Shown here piece by piece: positions 33,680-45,400 of a DNA stretch of 64,000 nt. Each line of letters starts with the position of its first letter. Position 1 is the first letter of the stretch. The translations under genes and the position numbers were made by a program. The notes under the pieces were generated by a model that was not told the origin of the DNA, made no database searches, and was given only the letters and a program-made list of their open reading frames with translations. Source of the stretch: Achatina immaculata (lineage: Eukaryota; Mollusca; Gastropoda; Stylommatophora; Achatinidae); the NCBI GenBank assembly GCA_009760885.1, contig CM019696.1, forward strand, positions 50,232,847 to 50,296,846, read 5' to 3'.

Positions 33680-34880
33680 TAGAATGAGGAGTTGTTAGAG
33701 CGCCTGTATGAGGAATTGTTAGAGCGCCTGTATGATGATTGTTAGAGCGCTTATATGATGAGTTGTTACAGCGCTTATATGATGTGTTGTTAGAGCGACT
33801 GTATCAGGAGTTATTAGAGCGCCTATATGAGGAGTTATTAGAGCGCCTGTATCAGGAGTTGTTACAGCGCCTGTATGAAGAGTTGTTAGAGCGCCTGTAT
33901 GAAGAATTGTTGTTAGAGCACCTATATGAGGAGTTGTTAGAGCGCCTATATGAGGAGTTGTTAGAGCACCTGTATGAGTTGTTAGAGCGCATATGTGAGG
34001 AGTTGTTACAGCGCCTGTATGAGGAGTTGTTAAAGCGCCTGTATGAGGAGTTGTTAGAGCGCCTGTATGAGGAGTTGTTAGAGCGCCTGTATGAGGAGTT
34101 GTTAGAGCGCCTGTATGAAAAGTTGTTAAAGCGACTATATGAGGAGATGTTAAAGCGTCAGTATGAGGAGTTGTTAGAGCGCCAGTATGAGGAGTTGTTA
34201 GAGTGCCTGTATGAGGAGTTGTTAGAGCGCCTATATGAGTTGTTAGAGCGCCTGTAAGAGGAGTTGTTAAAGCGCCTATATGGGGAGTTGTTAGAGCACC
34301 AGTATGAGGAGTTGTTAGAGCGCCTATATGAGTTGTTAGAGCGCCTGTAAGAGGAGTTGTTAAAGCGCCTATATGGGGAGTTGTTAGAGCGCCAGTATGA
34401 GGGGTTGTTAGAGCGCCTGTATGAGGATTTGTTAGAGCACCTGTATGAGGAGTTGTTAGAGCGCCTATATGAAAAGTTGTTAGAGCGCCTGTAAGAGGAG
34501 TTGTTAAAGCGCCTATATGGGGAGTTGTAAGAGCGTCTATATGGGGAGTTGTTAGAGCGCCTGTATGAGGAGTTGTTAGAGCGCCTGTATGAGGAGTTGT
34601 TAGAGCGCCTATATGGGGACTTCTTAAAGCGCCTGTATAAAGAGTTGTTAGAGTGCCTGTATCAAAAGTTGTTAAAGCGATTGTATGAGGAGTTGTCAGA
34701 GCGCCTGTATGAGGAGTTATTATAGCGCCTGTATGAGGAGCTGTTAGAGCGCCAATATGAGGAGTTGTTAGAGCGCCTATATGAGGAGTTGTTAGAGCGC
34801 CTGTATGAGTTGTTAGAGCGCATATGTGAGGAGTTGTTAGAACGCCTGCATGCTTTATGAGTAGTTGTTAGAGTGCCTGT
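33680..34880. repeat. 24-bp GAGTTGTTAGAGCGCCTGTA minisatellite, left part
   Basis: About 50 units of GAGTTGTTAGAGCGCCTGTA plus TGAG, with 18-21 bp short units (for example TATGAGTTGTTAGAG). Codon-multiple unit length keeps frames open on both strands (LYEELLER on plus; RRSNNSSY on minus). Stops occur at TAAGAG variants. It continues at 38967 after the LINE G insertion. Confidence 0.96.
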
Positions 34881-35291
34881 ATGAATGAATGAATGAATGA
34901 ATAATCTTTATTTTTCAAGGGTAAAGAATTGGGCACGCAGGCCCGTCTTACATTCTGCCCTTCATCACTCCATCTTTCATTCTTCCCACACACTTGATTT
35001 AGTAAAAAATACAAATTAAATTAGGAAAAACATATCAAAAGAGTGTAAGATTTAACTATTACATTCAAGGTAAAAGAGAAGAAGTAATTAACCTAATAAA
35101 ATAGCACTCACGCACACATACACACGCAGACATATACATAAATAAAATACATTGTAAATCATCTTCTAACATGTTTTTTTTTAACAAACATTAAAATAAT
35201 TTCTAATAATATCTAATAAGTTGCTTTTCTAACTATGTCATTAAAGTACTTGATGGTTTACGAGCCATGTGTTGAGAGAGTACTGGCTATT

Positions 35292-38105
35292 TTATGGAGG
35301 CATATAATTACAAGCAAGTAAATAATTAAACAGGTTTGAGTTAAAGGATGAAGTATTACCAATGGATTTTAAATGGTAGGGGAGGGTGTTCCAGAGCTGT
35401 ACTGCAGAGTATGCAAGGCTTTTCTTGTACAGATCAATCCTGGGTTTAGGAAGAAGACAGTTTTTTAAACGCTGGCTATGTTTAGTGTTATACGTAAACA
35501 GTGACCACAAGTAAGGCGGAGCATTGTGCGACATAATTCTGTGAACAAACTTAACTTTGTTAAAAATGATTCTATTTTTGAGGGGTAGAATTTTGAGTTG
35601 TTTGTGTTGATCTACAGTCTGTACTGGGTGTTTGTCACAAATAAGATTTAATGCTCGCTTGTGAAGTGAGTGGAGCCTTTTTGTGTTTGAGACTGAGCAT
35701 CCATCCCAGATTGTGGAACAGTAATCTAAGTGTGTTTGTATGTGTGATATGTAGTATATTTTTCTTGTGTCTTTGTCGATAAAGTGTTTAATTTTGGCTA
35801 ATTGGTAAACTTTCTGTGCAATCAAATTTGTTAGGTTATGTATGTGAGAATTCCAAGTTAAATGCTGATCAATGATGAGTCCTAGGGTTTTATGTTCATG
35901 AACATTTTCTATTGCCTTAGTCCCAGTCCAAAGCTGTAGTGAAGTTTTAGTTGCATTTTGCAGTTTCTGTCTTGTAGTGATGAGCATGGATTTTGTTTTG
36001 TTGGTGTTTATCAACATACCATTTTTATTACTCCATTTAATCAAACTGTTTATATCATTTTGGAGCGTTGTCTGTAGTTTATTGATGTCATATTCACTAT
36101 TGTAAACAGTACAGTCGTCAGCAAAAAGATCACATGAAGAGTGCTTTAAATGTAGTGGTAGGTCGTTAATATAGATAGCAAAGAGAAGAGGACCAAGAAT
36201 GGAGCCTTGAGGAATACCAGTATCAACCACAGACGAGCCAGATATTTTGTTTCTAAAGCAAACTACATGTTTTCTACCTGAGAGAAAAGATGTAATACAT
36301 TTTGTTAGGTCAGGGTGTAATCTATAGCCTTCCAGCTTTTTTGCAAGAATTTCATGATCAATCATATCGAAGGCTTTCTTGAAATCAACAAAAACAGCAC
36401 CACACAATTTGTCATCATTTATATTAGACAGCCAGCTTTCTGTCATTTTAGTTAATGCTGTGTGGCAGGAGTAATTTGGTCTAAAACCTGACTGGCTGTC
36501 TATTAGTAGATTGTTTTCTTGCATGTGGAGCAGAGTTAACTTTTGTATATGCTTTTCAAGAGGTTTAGATAGTGATGACAGAATGGATATGGGTCTATAG
36601 TTTGAGAGGTCACTAGTCTGTCCAGATTTAAAAAGAGGAAAAACTTTGGCGAGTTTAAAAGCGTCAGGGAAATATTTTTTGTCAATACACAAGTTATATA
36701 AGTATGTTAGTGTGTCTGTGATAACTGGTGCAGCGTAGCGTAGTATCTTGTTACTAATGTCATCACATCCTGCTGAGTTAGTACTCTTTAAGGACCGGAT
36801 GTAGTTATAAACCTCACCGACTGTGAGGAAAGGAATATTAGTTTGTTTTAGCTTTACACATTTACTGTCGCTGAAAGTTTTCAACACGCTCAGGTCGCAA
36901 TTAGGGGTCGATAATGAAGATTTTAGAATACTAATTTCTTTCCTAAAATGTTCACTGAAGTTTGTGCAAGTATGTTCACCAATAAGTGTTTGTGGGTCAG
37001 TTTGCTTCCTTTTATTTACAAGAGTATTAATCGCTTTCCAGATTGATTTACTATCAGTTTTGTCTTTCACTAAATTTCTGAAGTAATTTTTCTTTTCCTG
37101 CCTAATTAAATACTGCACCTTATTCCTAAGTGAACGATAGCTACTGAATTTTCTGTTTTTGTGAGCTTCATCCCGTTTCCTCATCAGTTGCAATATATCA
37201 GGAGTTATCCACGGGGATTTTGTTACGTGTTTTACTCTCATTTCTTTGATAGGGACATGCTTGTCAAAAATATTTCGAAATATCTTGATCCAGTATTCGA
37301 TAGCCTCATCTGGATTTGTTAACTGGAAAACGTACGTAAGAGGCGAAGCTTTTAGATCAGTTAAAAATAATTCCAAGTTAAAGTTTTTAAAGTTTCTATA
37401 TTTGATGCTGGTATGTTTGTGTTTCGGTATTTTATACCCCTTATGTGACCACGTACAGCAGACCGGGTAGTGATCACTCAGCGACACATGAGGGACAGTA
37501 CATTCAGTAATGTTTCCTGGATCAGCTACATAAATATGATCTATTAATGTTGATGATGATTCAACAACTCTAGTAGGTTCGTTAACAATTTGGGAGAAGT
37601 TGTAAGATGTTAAAATGTTCTTCCATGTAGGATTTGGCTGATTAAGATCTATATTGAAGTCGCCTAGAATGATTATGTCCTTGAATTTATGAGTTACAGC
37701 ATCATCCATCATGGTCGCAAAGTGATCATACCACTCGGCTGGAGCATTTGGATTTCGGTATATAAAACTAATTAGAATTGGACTAAGATTTGATATTTTG
37801 ATTTCTAGCATAATACATTCAACCTCTGATGTTTCCAGGTCTTCTCTTCTACAAAATTTAATTGTGTTAGAAATGTAAACGACTAAACCTGTCTCTAGCT
37901 TCCTAGTTGGGTCACGCCTGATCAAATTAAAACCATCTATGCGTATATCATTGTCTGTGATGTTTTTATGTAATCTGCTTTCAGAGAAACCAAAAATATG
38001 AAAATGTTGTTGAAGTATATGTGTAACCTCAGGGAGTTTTCCTAACAAATGATAAACATTTAAGTGGCCAACACGTAGGCCATCGTGTCGCAGCCACTCT
38101 TCCAT
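35292..38105 (-). CDS. LINE G ORF2: AP endonuclease-reverse transcriptase, open
   Basis: About 937 codons from ATG at 38105 (MEEWLRHDG); the frame is open a little further upstream without an earlier ATG. N-terminal endonuclease that would nick the target: VGHLNVYHLLGK (~10-21), FGFSESRLH (catalytic Glu), IILGDFNIDL, LIDHIYV, SLSDHYPVCC (Asp-His). RT: AKVFPLFKSG, NYRPISILSSLSKPLEK, SGFRPNYSCHTALTKM, VFVDFKKAFDMIDHEIL (first Asp), GIPQGSILGPLLFAIYIND and catalytic LFADDCTVYN. C-terminal part: HKTLGLIIDQHLTWNSHI, LDYCSTIWDG, HKRALNLI and AYSAVQLWNTLPYHLKSIGN. All main catalytic residues I can check are present and no internal stop is seen. This is unlike every other LINE in the window and suggests recent insertion. 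Its ORF1 partner is truncated, so the copy itself is probably not autonomous. Confidence 0.93.
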   Translation of the reverse strand: MEEWLRHDGLRVGHLNVYHLLGKLPEVTHILQQHFHIFGFSESRLHKNITDNDIRIDGFNLIRRDPTRKLETGLVVYISNTIKFCRREDLETSEVECIMLEIKISNLSPILISFIYRNPNAPAEWYDHFATMMDDAVTHKFKDIIILGDFNIDLNQPNPTWKNILTSYNFSQIVNEPTRVVESSSTLIDHIYVADPGNITECTVPHVSLSDHYPVCCTWSHKGYKIPKHKHTSIKYRNFKNFNLELFLTDLKASPLTYVFQLTNPDEAIEYWIKIFRNIFDKHVPIKEMRVKHVTKSPWITPDILQLMRKRDEAHKNRKFSSYRSLRNKVQYLIRQEKKNYFRNLVKDKTDSKSIWKAINTLVNKRKQTDPQTLIGEHTCTNFSEHFRKEISILKSSLSTPNCDLSVLKTFSDSKCVKLKQTNIPFLTVGEVYNYIRSLKSTNSAGCDDISNKILRYAAPVITDTLTYLYNLCIDKKYFPDAFKLAKVFPLFKSGQTSDLSNYRPISILSSLSKPLEKHIQKLTLLHMQENNLLIDSQSGFRPNYSCHTALTKMTESWLSNINDDKLCGAVFVDFKKAFDMIDHEILAKKLEGYRLHPDLTKCITSFLSGRKHVVCFRNKISGSSVVDTGIPQGSILGPLLFAIYINDLPLHLKHSSCDLFADDCTVYNSEYDINKLQTTLQNDINSLIKWSNKNGMLINTNKTKSMLITTRQKLQNATKTSLQLWTGTKAIENVHEHKTLGLIIDQHLTWNSHIHNLTNLIAQKVYQLAKIKHFIDKDTRKIYYISHIQTHLDYCSTIWDGCSVSNTKRLHSLHKRALNLICDKHPVQTVDQHKQLKILPLKNRIIFNKVKFVHRIMSHNAPPYLWSLFTYNTKHSQRLKNCLLPKPRIDLYKKSLAYSAVQLWNTLPYHLKSIGNTSSFNSNLFNYLLACNYMPP

Positions 38106-38445
38106 TTTCTGAGTCACTATAACAATGTTAGAAATATTATATTTCAGTAAAAATAAAATAACTGGTCAGACTTCAATCATACAATTATAGGTATACGTTT
38201 AAGCTAGTAGAGATTATGAATCTAACTAAGTTTATAATATACTGACAAATAATGGAAAAAAGTACAAAAATCAACAATGCAATGAACGTTATGTAAGTGT
38301 AAATTGTAAAAGACTTGATGACAATATTAGCTGTAAGCTAGCACTAAGAAATGTCTGTTCTGCTGTAAGAACTTCTGTGGTTTTTTGTTTTTGTTCAGTT
38401 AAATTTATCTACAGAAGTTAAAGAGTGCTGGAAGTTTCAAGCTAT

Positions 38446-38967
38446 CTAGTATCTGTATGTGGGTGTTGAGTGTTGACTTTGTAGTAGGGACATCATATAC
38501 GCGTGGCTCAGAGCTGCAGGACTAAACTGCATTAGATATTGTAGCTGAAAGTTCCACGGATAATGATTCGAGGTTCTTGTGTTTGTGTCCTGTACAGCAG
38601 TTGTGGTATTCCTAAGTGGTGATTGTGCAGGAGTCTCCATGTTGTTCGCTGTACTAAATGTTGGTAGAATTTGTTGAGCTTGCCGTGTAGGCAGGGGCGG
38701 GAACATGGAATAGTATAGTGGGTCAGTGGATGGAGTGGGCAATGGTAGAGAGGCAGATGATGATGTTTCTGAGGGTCCTTGGAGTCTTGTAGTTGGTGTA
38801 GAATGTGTGTTTCTGGATCTATGAGATGTGGGTGGCTGTCTAAACTGTTTCTGGCTATTTGAGTGTTTTGTTATGTTCTGCTCAGTTCTTGCTGGATATT
38901 TTATATTTTTTGCAAGGATGCTGCTGCCAGTCTTGTTAATGTGGATGTGGTCCCTGTAAAGGCGTGA
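38446..38967 (-). pseudogene. LINE G ORF1, C-terminal part with esterase-like end
   Basis: The frame is open from the LINE's 5' edge. It starts FSRLYRDHIHINKTGSSILA, which looks like the last block of an SGNH/GDSL esterase (Asp-x-x-His; compare D-x-x-H-P/L-N-x-x-G). Esterase domains are known in ORF1 of many CR1-type LINEs. A Ser/Thr/Pro-rich linker (PTSHRSRNTHSTPTTRLQG) follows, then a Gln/Tyr-rich end (YPWNFQLQYLMQF) and stop at 38446. The nucleophile Ser block is lost through 5' truncation. Esterase identity rests on one motif. Confidence 0.62.
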
Positions 38968-41660
38968 GAAGTTGTTAGAGCGCCTGTATGACGAGTTGTT
39001 CTTAGAGCACTTATATATGAGGAGTTGTTAAAGCGCCTATATGAGGAGTTGTTAGAGCGCCTATATGAGTTTTTAGAGCGTCTATGTGAGCGTCTTAAAG
39101 CGCCTGTATAAAGAGTTGTTAGAGTGCCTGTATCAAACGTTGTTAAAGCGATTGTATGAGGAGTTGTCAGAGCGCCTGTATGAGGAGTTATTAGAGCGCC
39201 TGTATGAGGAGTTGTTAGAGCGCCTGTATGAGTTGTTAGAGCGCATATGTGAGGAGTTGTTAGAACGCCTGCATGCTTTATGAGTAGTTGTTAGAGTGCC
39301 TGTATGAGGAGTTGTTAGAGCGCCTGTATGACGAGTTGTTCTTAGAGCACTTATATATGAGGAGTTGTTAAAGCGCCTATATGAGGAGTTGTTAGAGCGC
39401 CTATATGAGTTGTTAGAGCGTCTATATCAGGAGTTGTTAGAGCGCCTGTATGAGGAGTTGTTAAAGCGCCTATATGAGAAGTTGCTAGAGCGCCTATATG
39501 AGGAGTTGTTAGAGCGCCTGTATGAGGATTTGTTAGAGCGCCTATATGGGGAGTTGTTAGAGCGTCTATATGGGAGTTGTTAGAGCGCCTGTATGAGGAG
39601 TTGTTACAGCGCCTGTATGAGGAGTTGTTAGAGTGCCTATACGAGGAGTTGTTAAAGCGCCTATATAAGGAGTTGTTACAGCGCCTGTATGAAAATGTTT
39701 TAAAGCGCCTGTATGAGGAGTTGTTAGAGCGCCTGTATGAAAAGTTGTTAAAGCGCCTGTATGAGGAGTTGTTAGAGTGCATGTTTGAAAAGTTGTTAAA
39801 GCGACTGTATGAGGAGTTGTTAGAACGCTTATATGAGGAGTTGTTAGAGCGCCTGTAAGATGAGTTGTTAGAGCGCCTGTATGACGAGTTGTTAGAGCGC
39901 CTATATGAGTTGTTAGAGCGCCTGTGTGAGGAGTTGTTAGAGCGCCTATATGAGGAGTTGTTAGAGCGCCAGTATGAGGAGTTGTTAGAGAGCCTATATG
40001 AGGAGTTGTTAGAGCGCCTGTATGAAAAGTTCTTAGAGCGGCAGTATGAGGAGTTGTTAGAGCGCCTATATGGGGAGTTGTTAGAGCGCCTATGTGAGGA
40101 GTTGTTAGAGCGCCTGTATGAGGAGTTGTTAAAGCGCCTGTATGAGGAGTTGTTAGAGCGCCTGTATGAGGAGTTGTTAGAGCGCCTATATGGGGAGTTG
40201 TTAAAGCGCCTATATAAGGAGTTGTTAGAGCGCCTGTATGAAACGTTGTTAAAGCGACTGTATGATTGGTTGTTAGAATACCTGTATGAGGACTTGTTTG
40301 AGCGCCTGTATGAGGAGTTGTTGTTAGAGCACCTATATGAGGAGTTGTTACAGCGCCTATATGAGGAGTTGTTACAGCGCCTGTATAAGTTGTTAGAGCG
40401 CATATGTGAGGAGTTGTTAGAGAGCCTGTATACTTTATGAGTAGTTGTTAGAGTGCCTGTATGAGGAGTTGTTAGAGTGCCTGTATGAGGAGTTGTTAGA
40501 GTGCCTGTATGAGGAGTTGTTAGAGCGCCTGTATGAGGAGTTGTTGTTAGAGCACATATATGAGGAGTTGTTAGAGCGCCTGTAAGAGGAGTTCTTAGAG
40601 CGCCTATATGGGGAGTTGTTAGAGCGTCTATATGGGGAGTTGTTAGAGCGCCTGTATGAGGAGTTGTTAGAGCGCCTATATGAGGAGTTGTTAAAGCGCC
40701 TGTATAAGGAGTTGTTAGAGCCGCTGTATAAAAATTGTTAAAGCGCCTGTAAGAGGAGTTGTTAGAGCGCCTGTATGAAAAGTTGTTAAAGCGCCTGTAT
40801 GAGGAGTTGTTAGAGTGCCTGTATGAAAAGTTGTTAAAGCGCCTGTATGAGGAGGTGTTAGAGCGCCTGTATGAAAAGTTGTTAAAGAGCCTGTATGAGG
40901 AGTTGTTAGAGCGCTTATATGAGGAGTTGTTAGAGCGCCTGTAAGATGAGTTGTTAGAGTGTCTGCATGAGGAGTTGTTAGAGTACCTGCATGAGGAGTT
41001 GTTAGAGCGTCTGTATGCTATATGAGGAGTTGTTAGAGCGCCTGTATGCTATATGAGGAGTTGTTAGAGTACCTGCATGAGGAGTTGTTAGAGCGCCTGT
41101 ATGCTATATGAGGAGTTGTTAGAGTACCTGCATGAGGAGTTGTTAGAGCGCCTGTGTGCTATATGAGGAGTTGTTAGAGCGCCTGTATGCTATATGAGGA
41201 GTTGTTAGAGCGTCTGTATGCTATATGAGGAGTTGTTAGAGTGCCTGTATGCTATATGAGGAGTTGTTAGAGCGCCTGTATGCTATATGAGGAGTTGTTA
41301 GACCGTCTGTATGCTATATGAGGAGGTGTTAGAGCGCCTGTATGCTATATGAGGAGTTGTTAGACCGTCTGTATGCTATATGAGGAGTTGTTAGAGCGCC
41401 TGTATGCTATATGAACAGACGTTCGACCGTCTGTATGCTATATGAGGAGTTGTTAGAGCGCCTGTATGCTATATGAGGAGTTGTTAGACCGTCTGTATGC
41501 TATATGAGGAGTTGTTAGAGCGCCTGTATGCTATATGAACAGACGTTCGACCGTCTGTATGCTATATGAGGAGTTGTTAGACCGTCTGTATGCTATATGA
41601 GGAGTTGTTAGAGCGCCTGTATGCTATATGAAGAGTTGATAGAGTGCTTGTATGAGGTAG
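38967..41660. repeat. 24-bp minisatellite, right part, with 31-bp variant block
   Basis: Continuation of 33680-34880, about 100 units. A multi-unit block ending in ACGCCTGCATGCTTTATGAG appears both at about 34620-34870 and 39080-39290, a higher-order repeat. From about 40990 to 41640 the unit becomes 31 bp by gain of GCTATAT (CCTGTATGCTATATGAGGAG). That breaks the 3-base periodicity and closes the frames. ORFs of up to 350 codons on the minus strand (39351-40403) and 191 on the plus strand are repeat products. Confidence 0.96.
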
Positions 41661-41854
41661 AGAGCCTCCGATCGGAATTTTATAAGGTAATGCAAACTAT
41701 TTCCCCACAGCATCTCCCATCCCTCTTCCTCAGATTATCCTACTGTTCTGGCATCTAATCTTCATCCACTGCGCGACTCCCCCCCCCCCCGCACAAACAC
41801 ATACACACCACACAGTCAAACCCCGGAAGCGCTGTCCAGGACCTTTTATAAAAT
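41661..41854. other. no recognised gene; C-run
   Basis: Flank of the minisatellite, with a C-run near 41778-41790. Confidence 0.5.
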
Positions 41855-42413
41855 TGGGAAAGCCATTCGTTTCCTGGAGCAGTCCACCAGCTAAACCCCC
41901 GCCCCCCAACTCCACCCACCCTTTCCCCCCCCCCCTTTTTTTTTTTCATTGTGTCCGTCTTCAGAAGTTACATTATCGACAGATCACGTCGAGCCTGTCC
42001 CCCACCCACCCCCTTGGGGCCAGGCTGAATGTGAGTGTTATTACCAGCTGCACGAAGAGCTGAGACGTGACCTCGTTCATCTTCTTCTTCGCCCGGGCAA
42101 AATAACCTGCCAGCAGTAATCATCCGACGCATTAAGTCCGACGCTACAAATAATCCTAATCCATTAAACGTGCCAGATGAACAAGAACTGTTAATGTCCC
42201 GGCTAATTACTCTTCCTTTTATCACAAATATCAGAACAGAAAGCCCGTCACTTTTTTTTTTGGTGGGGGGGGGGGGGGCTGAGAGAACTTTCACGGCAGA
42301 AGAAGCCCCAGGGGATGTTTAAGCCTCTGCCCTTTTAATCTTGTGCGTGTTGGTGGTGGAGGGGAAGAGTTACAGCCCCTTGCAGGGAGTGTGCAGCGTT
42401 TGGTTCAGCCACA

Positions 42414-42730
42414 GCAACGATAACGACAACGATAACGACAACGATAACGATAACGACAACGACAACGATAACGATAACGTTAACGACAGCGATAGCGATA
42501 ACGACAACGATAGCGATAACGACAACGATAACAATAACGACAACGATAACGATAACGACAACGATAACAATAACGACAACGATAACGATAACGACAACGA
42601 TAACGACAACGATAGCGATAACGACAACGATAGCGATAACGACAACGATAACGATAACGACAATGACAACGATAACGACAACGATAACGACAATGACAGC
42701 GATAACAACAACGATAACGACAACGACAGC
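42414..42730. repeat. (AACGAY)n hexanucleotide array
   Basis: About 50 hexamers of CGATAAC/CGACAA type. All six frames stay open for long stretches (NDND, SLSL, VVIV, RCRYR products), none of which I consider genes. Confidence 0.97.
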
Positions 42731-43010
42731 AAGCACAAGGAGATACAAACTGACATCTGCTACAAACTGTGCAAGAAGTCAACAACACTCTTCTGACGTT
42801 GTCAAAGGGACACAATCTTTTGTTAACCACCCGGGGGGAGGGTTAGAATGTAGCAACAATCGGTCTCTTTAACTTGCACGGCGCGTCACGCTGGGCATAC
42901 AATCTACGGCTTCTCTCAGAACCCACCATAGATGTGAGGTTAAGGTGCCTGAGGTACATGTCACGCCACTGGAGGCACCTGGGGGGGGGGGAATAGTATG
43001 GTGTTAGTGC

Positions 43011-43410
43011 CCATGTTTTCCTTGACCTGGCCATGTTTTCCTTGACCTGGCCATGTTTTCCTTGACCTGCCCATGTTTTCCTTGACCTGCCCATGTTTTC
43101 CTTGACCTAGCCATGTTTTCCTTGATCTGGCCATGTTTTCCTTGATCTGCCCATGTTTTCCTTGATCTGCCCATGTTTTCCTTGACCTGCCCGTGTTTTC
43201 CTTGACCTGCCCGTGTTTTCCTTGACCTGCCCGTGTTTTCCTTGACCTGCCCATGTTTTCTTTGACCTGCCCATGTTTTCCCAGACCTGCCCATGTTTTC
43301 CTTGACCTGCCCATGTTTTCTTTGACCTGACAATGTTTTCCTTGACCTGCCCATGTTTTCCTTGACCTGCCCATGTTTTCCTTGACCTGCCTATGTTTTC
43401 TTTGACCTGT
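43011..43410. repeat. 20-bp minisatellite, about 20 copies
   Basis: Unit CCATGTTTTCCTTGACCTGC with small variants. The minus-strand frames encode a QGKHGQVKENMGRSRKTWA-type repeat of 20 residues. Confidence 0.96.
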
Positions 43411-43565
43411 CGGCATACTAGAGAGAGTGATATGGTCAGACCCAGGCCTGAGTGCTTTTCATTCCCCGGCTCCAGAAGAAGCTGGCCACCCATTTCCACA
43501 GCTGGGGTAGCCGGGGCTCCTCTGGCTGCACTCCACCCACCAGCTCCCAATGAAATATAAAAACT

Positions 43566-43686
43566 AGAATGAATGATTGAATGAATGAATAATCTTTATT
43601 TTTCAAGGGTAAAGAATTGGGCACGTAGGCCCGTCTTACATTCTGCCCTTCATCACTCCATCTTTCATTCTTCCCACACACTTGAG
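43566..43686 (-). mobile_element. LINE G extreme 3' end
   Basis: Last ~120 bp of family G: ACACTTGA edge, GAAAGATGGAGTGATGAAGG, the GGGCAGAATGTAAGACGGGC module, AATAAAGAT and an ATTC tail (plus strand GAATGAATG). Too short to code. Confidence 0.85.
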
Positions 43687-44248
43687 GAAAAAATTGGGAA
43701 AGCCATTCGTTTCCTGGAGCAGTCCACCAGCTAAACCCCCGCCCCCCAACTCCACCCACCCTTCCCCCCCCCCTTTTTTTTTTTTCATTGTGTCCGTCTT
43801 CAGAAGTTACATTATCGACAGATCACGTCGAGCCTGTCCCCCACCCACCCCCTTGGGGCCAGGCTGAATGTGAGTGTTATTACCAGCTGCACGAAGAGCT
43901 GAGACGTGACCTCGTTCATCTTCTTCTTCGCCCGGGCAAAATAACCTGCCAGCAGTAATCATCCGACGCATTAAGTCCGACGCTACAAATAATCCTAATC
44001 CATTAAACGTGCCAGATGAACAAGAACTGTTAATGTCCCGGCTAATTACTCTTCCTTTTATCACAAATATCAGAACAGAAAGCCCGTCACTTTTTTTTTT
44101 GGTGGGGGGGGGGGGGGGGCTGAGAGAACTTTCACGGCAGAAGAAGCCCCAGGGGATGTTTAAGCCTCTGCCCTTTTAATCTTGTGCGTGTTGGTGGTGG
44201 AGGGGAAGAGTTACAGCCCCTTGCAGGGAGTGTGCAGCGTTTGGTTCA

Positions 44249-44565
44249 GCCACAGCAACGATAACGACAACGATAACGACAACGATAACGATAACGACAA
44301 CGACAACGATAACGATAACGTTAACGACAGCGATAGCGATAACGACAACGATAGCGATAACGACAACGATAACAATAACGACAACGATAACGATAACGAC
44401 AACGATAACAATAACGACAACGATAACGATAACGACAACGATAACGACAACGATAGCGATAACGACAACGATAGCGATAACGACAACGATAACGACAATG
44501 ACAACGATAACGACAACGATAACGACAATGACAGCGATAACAACAACGATAACGACAACGACAGC
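44249..44565. repeat. (AACGAY)n hexanucleotide array, second unit
   Basis: Copy of 42414-42730, one hexamer or so shorter. Confidence 0.97.
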
Positions 44566-44845
44566 AAGCACAAGGAGATACAAACTGACATCTGCTACAA
44601 ACTGTGCAAGAAGTCAACAACACTCTTCTGACGTTGTCAAAGGGACACAATCTTTTGTTAACCACCCGGGGGGAGGGTTAGAATGTAGCAACAATCGGTC
44701 TCTTTAACTTGCACGGCGCGTCACGCTGGGCATACAATCTACGGCTTCTCTCAGAACCCACCATAGATGTGAGGTTAAGGTGCCTGAGGTACATGTCACG
44801 CCACTGGAGGCACCTGGGGGGGGGGGAATAGTATGGTGTTAGTGC

Positions 44846-45245
44846 CCATGTTTTCCTTGACCTGGCCATGTTTTCCTTGACCTGGCCATGTTTTCCTTGA
44901 CCTGCCCATGTTTTCCTTGACCTGCCCATGTTTTCCTTGACCTAGCCATGTTTTCCTTGATCTGGCCATGTTTTCCTTGATCTGCCCATGTTTTCCTTGA
45001 TCTGCCCATGTTTTCCTTGACCTGCCCGTGTTTTCCTTGACCTGCCCGTGTTTTCCTTGACCTGCCCGTGTTTTCCTTGACCTGCCCATGTTTTCTTTGA
45101 CCTGCCCATGTTTTCCCAGACCTGCCCATGTTTTCCTTGACCTGCCCATGTTTTCTTTGACCTGACAATGTTTTCCTTGACCTGCCCATGTTTTCCTTGA
45201 CCTGCCCATGTTTTCCTTGACCTGCCTATGTTTTCTTTGACCTGT
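44846..45245. repeat. 20-bp minisatellite, second unit
   Basis: Copy of 43011-43410 with the same order of variants. Confidence 0.96.
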
Positions 45246-45400
45246 CGGCATACTAGAGAGAGTGATATGGTCAGACCCAGGCCTGAGTGCTTTTCATTCC
45301 CCGGCTCCAGAAGAAGCTGGCCACCCATTTCCACAGCTGGGGTAGCCGGGGCTCCTCTGGCTGCACTCCACCCACCAGCTCCCAATGAAATATAAAAACT

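Larger units (their letters stand above)
34876..38967 (-). mobile_element. LINE family G (CR1-like), 5'-truncated in ORF1
   Basis: A 4.1 kb minus-strand insertion inside the 24-bp minisatellite. From its 5' side it has the end of ORF1 (38967-38446), a ~330-bp spacer, intact ORF2 (38105-35292), and a ~410-bp 3' UTR with the GGGCAGAATGTAAGACGGGC module. An AATAAAG box follows, then a tail of five or so ATTC repeats (plus strand AATG at 34880-34900). Fragments of the same 3' end are at 22456, 43566, 45401 and 60265, so the family has been active repeatedly. The array on both sides makes the exact target duplication unreadable. Confidence 0.92.

Noticed and set aside
39351..40403. 350-codon minus-strand frame (RRSNNSSY repeats)
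   Set aside because: It lies wholly in the 24-bp minisatellite, where the unit length keeps frames open; both strands are open and there is no unique coding flank.
42335..42830. Overlapping ND-, VI-, SL- and RCRY-repeat frames
   Set aside because: All come from the AACGAY hexanucleotide array, open in nearly every frame.
43107..43550. Repeated QGKHGQVKENM protein
   Set aside because: 20-bp minisatellite translated in three frames; it ends in LINE G and unrelated flank.
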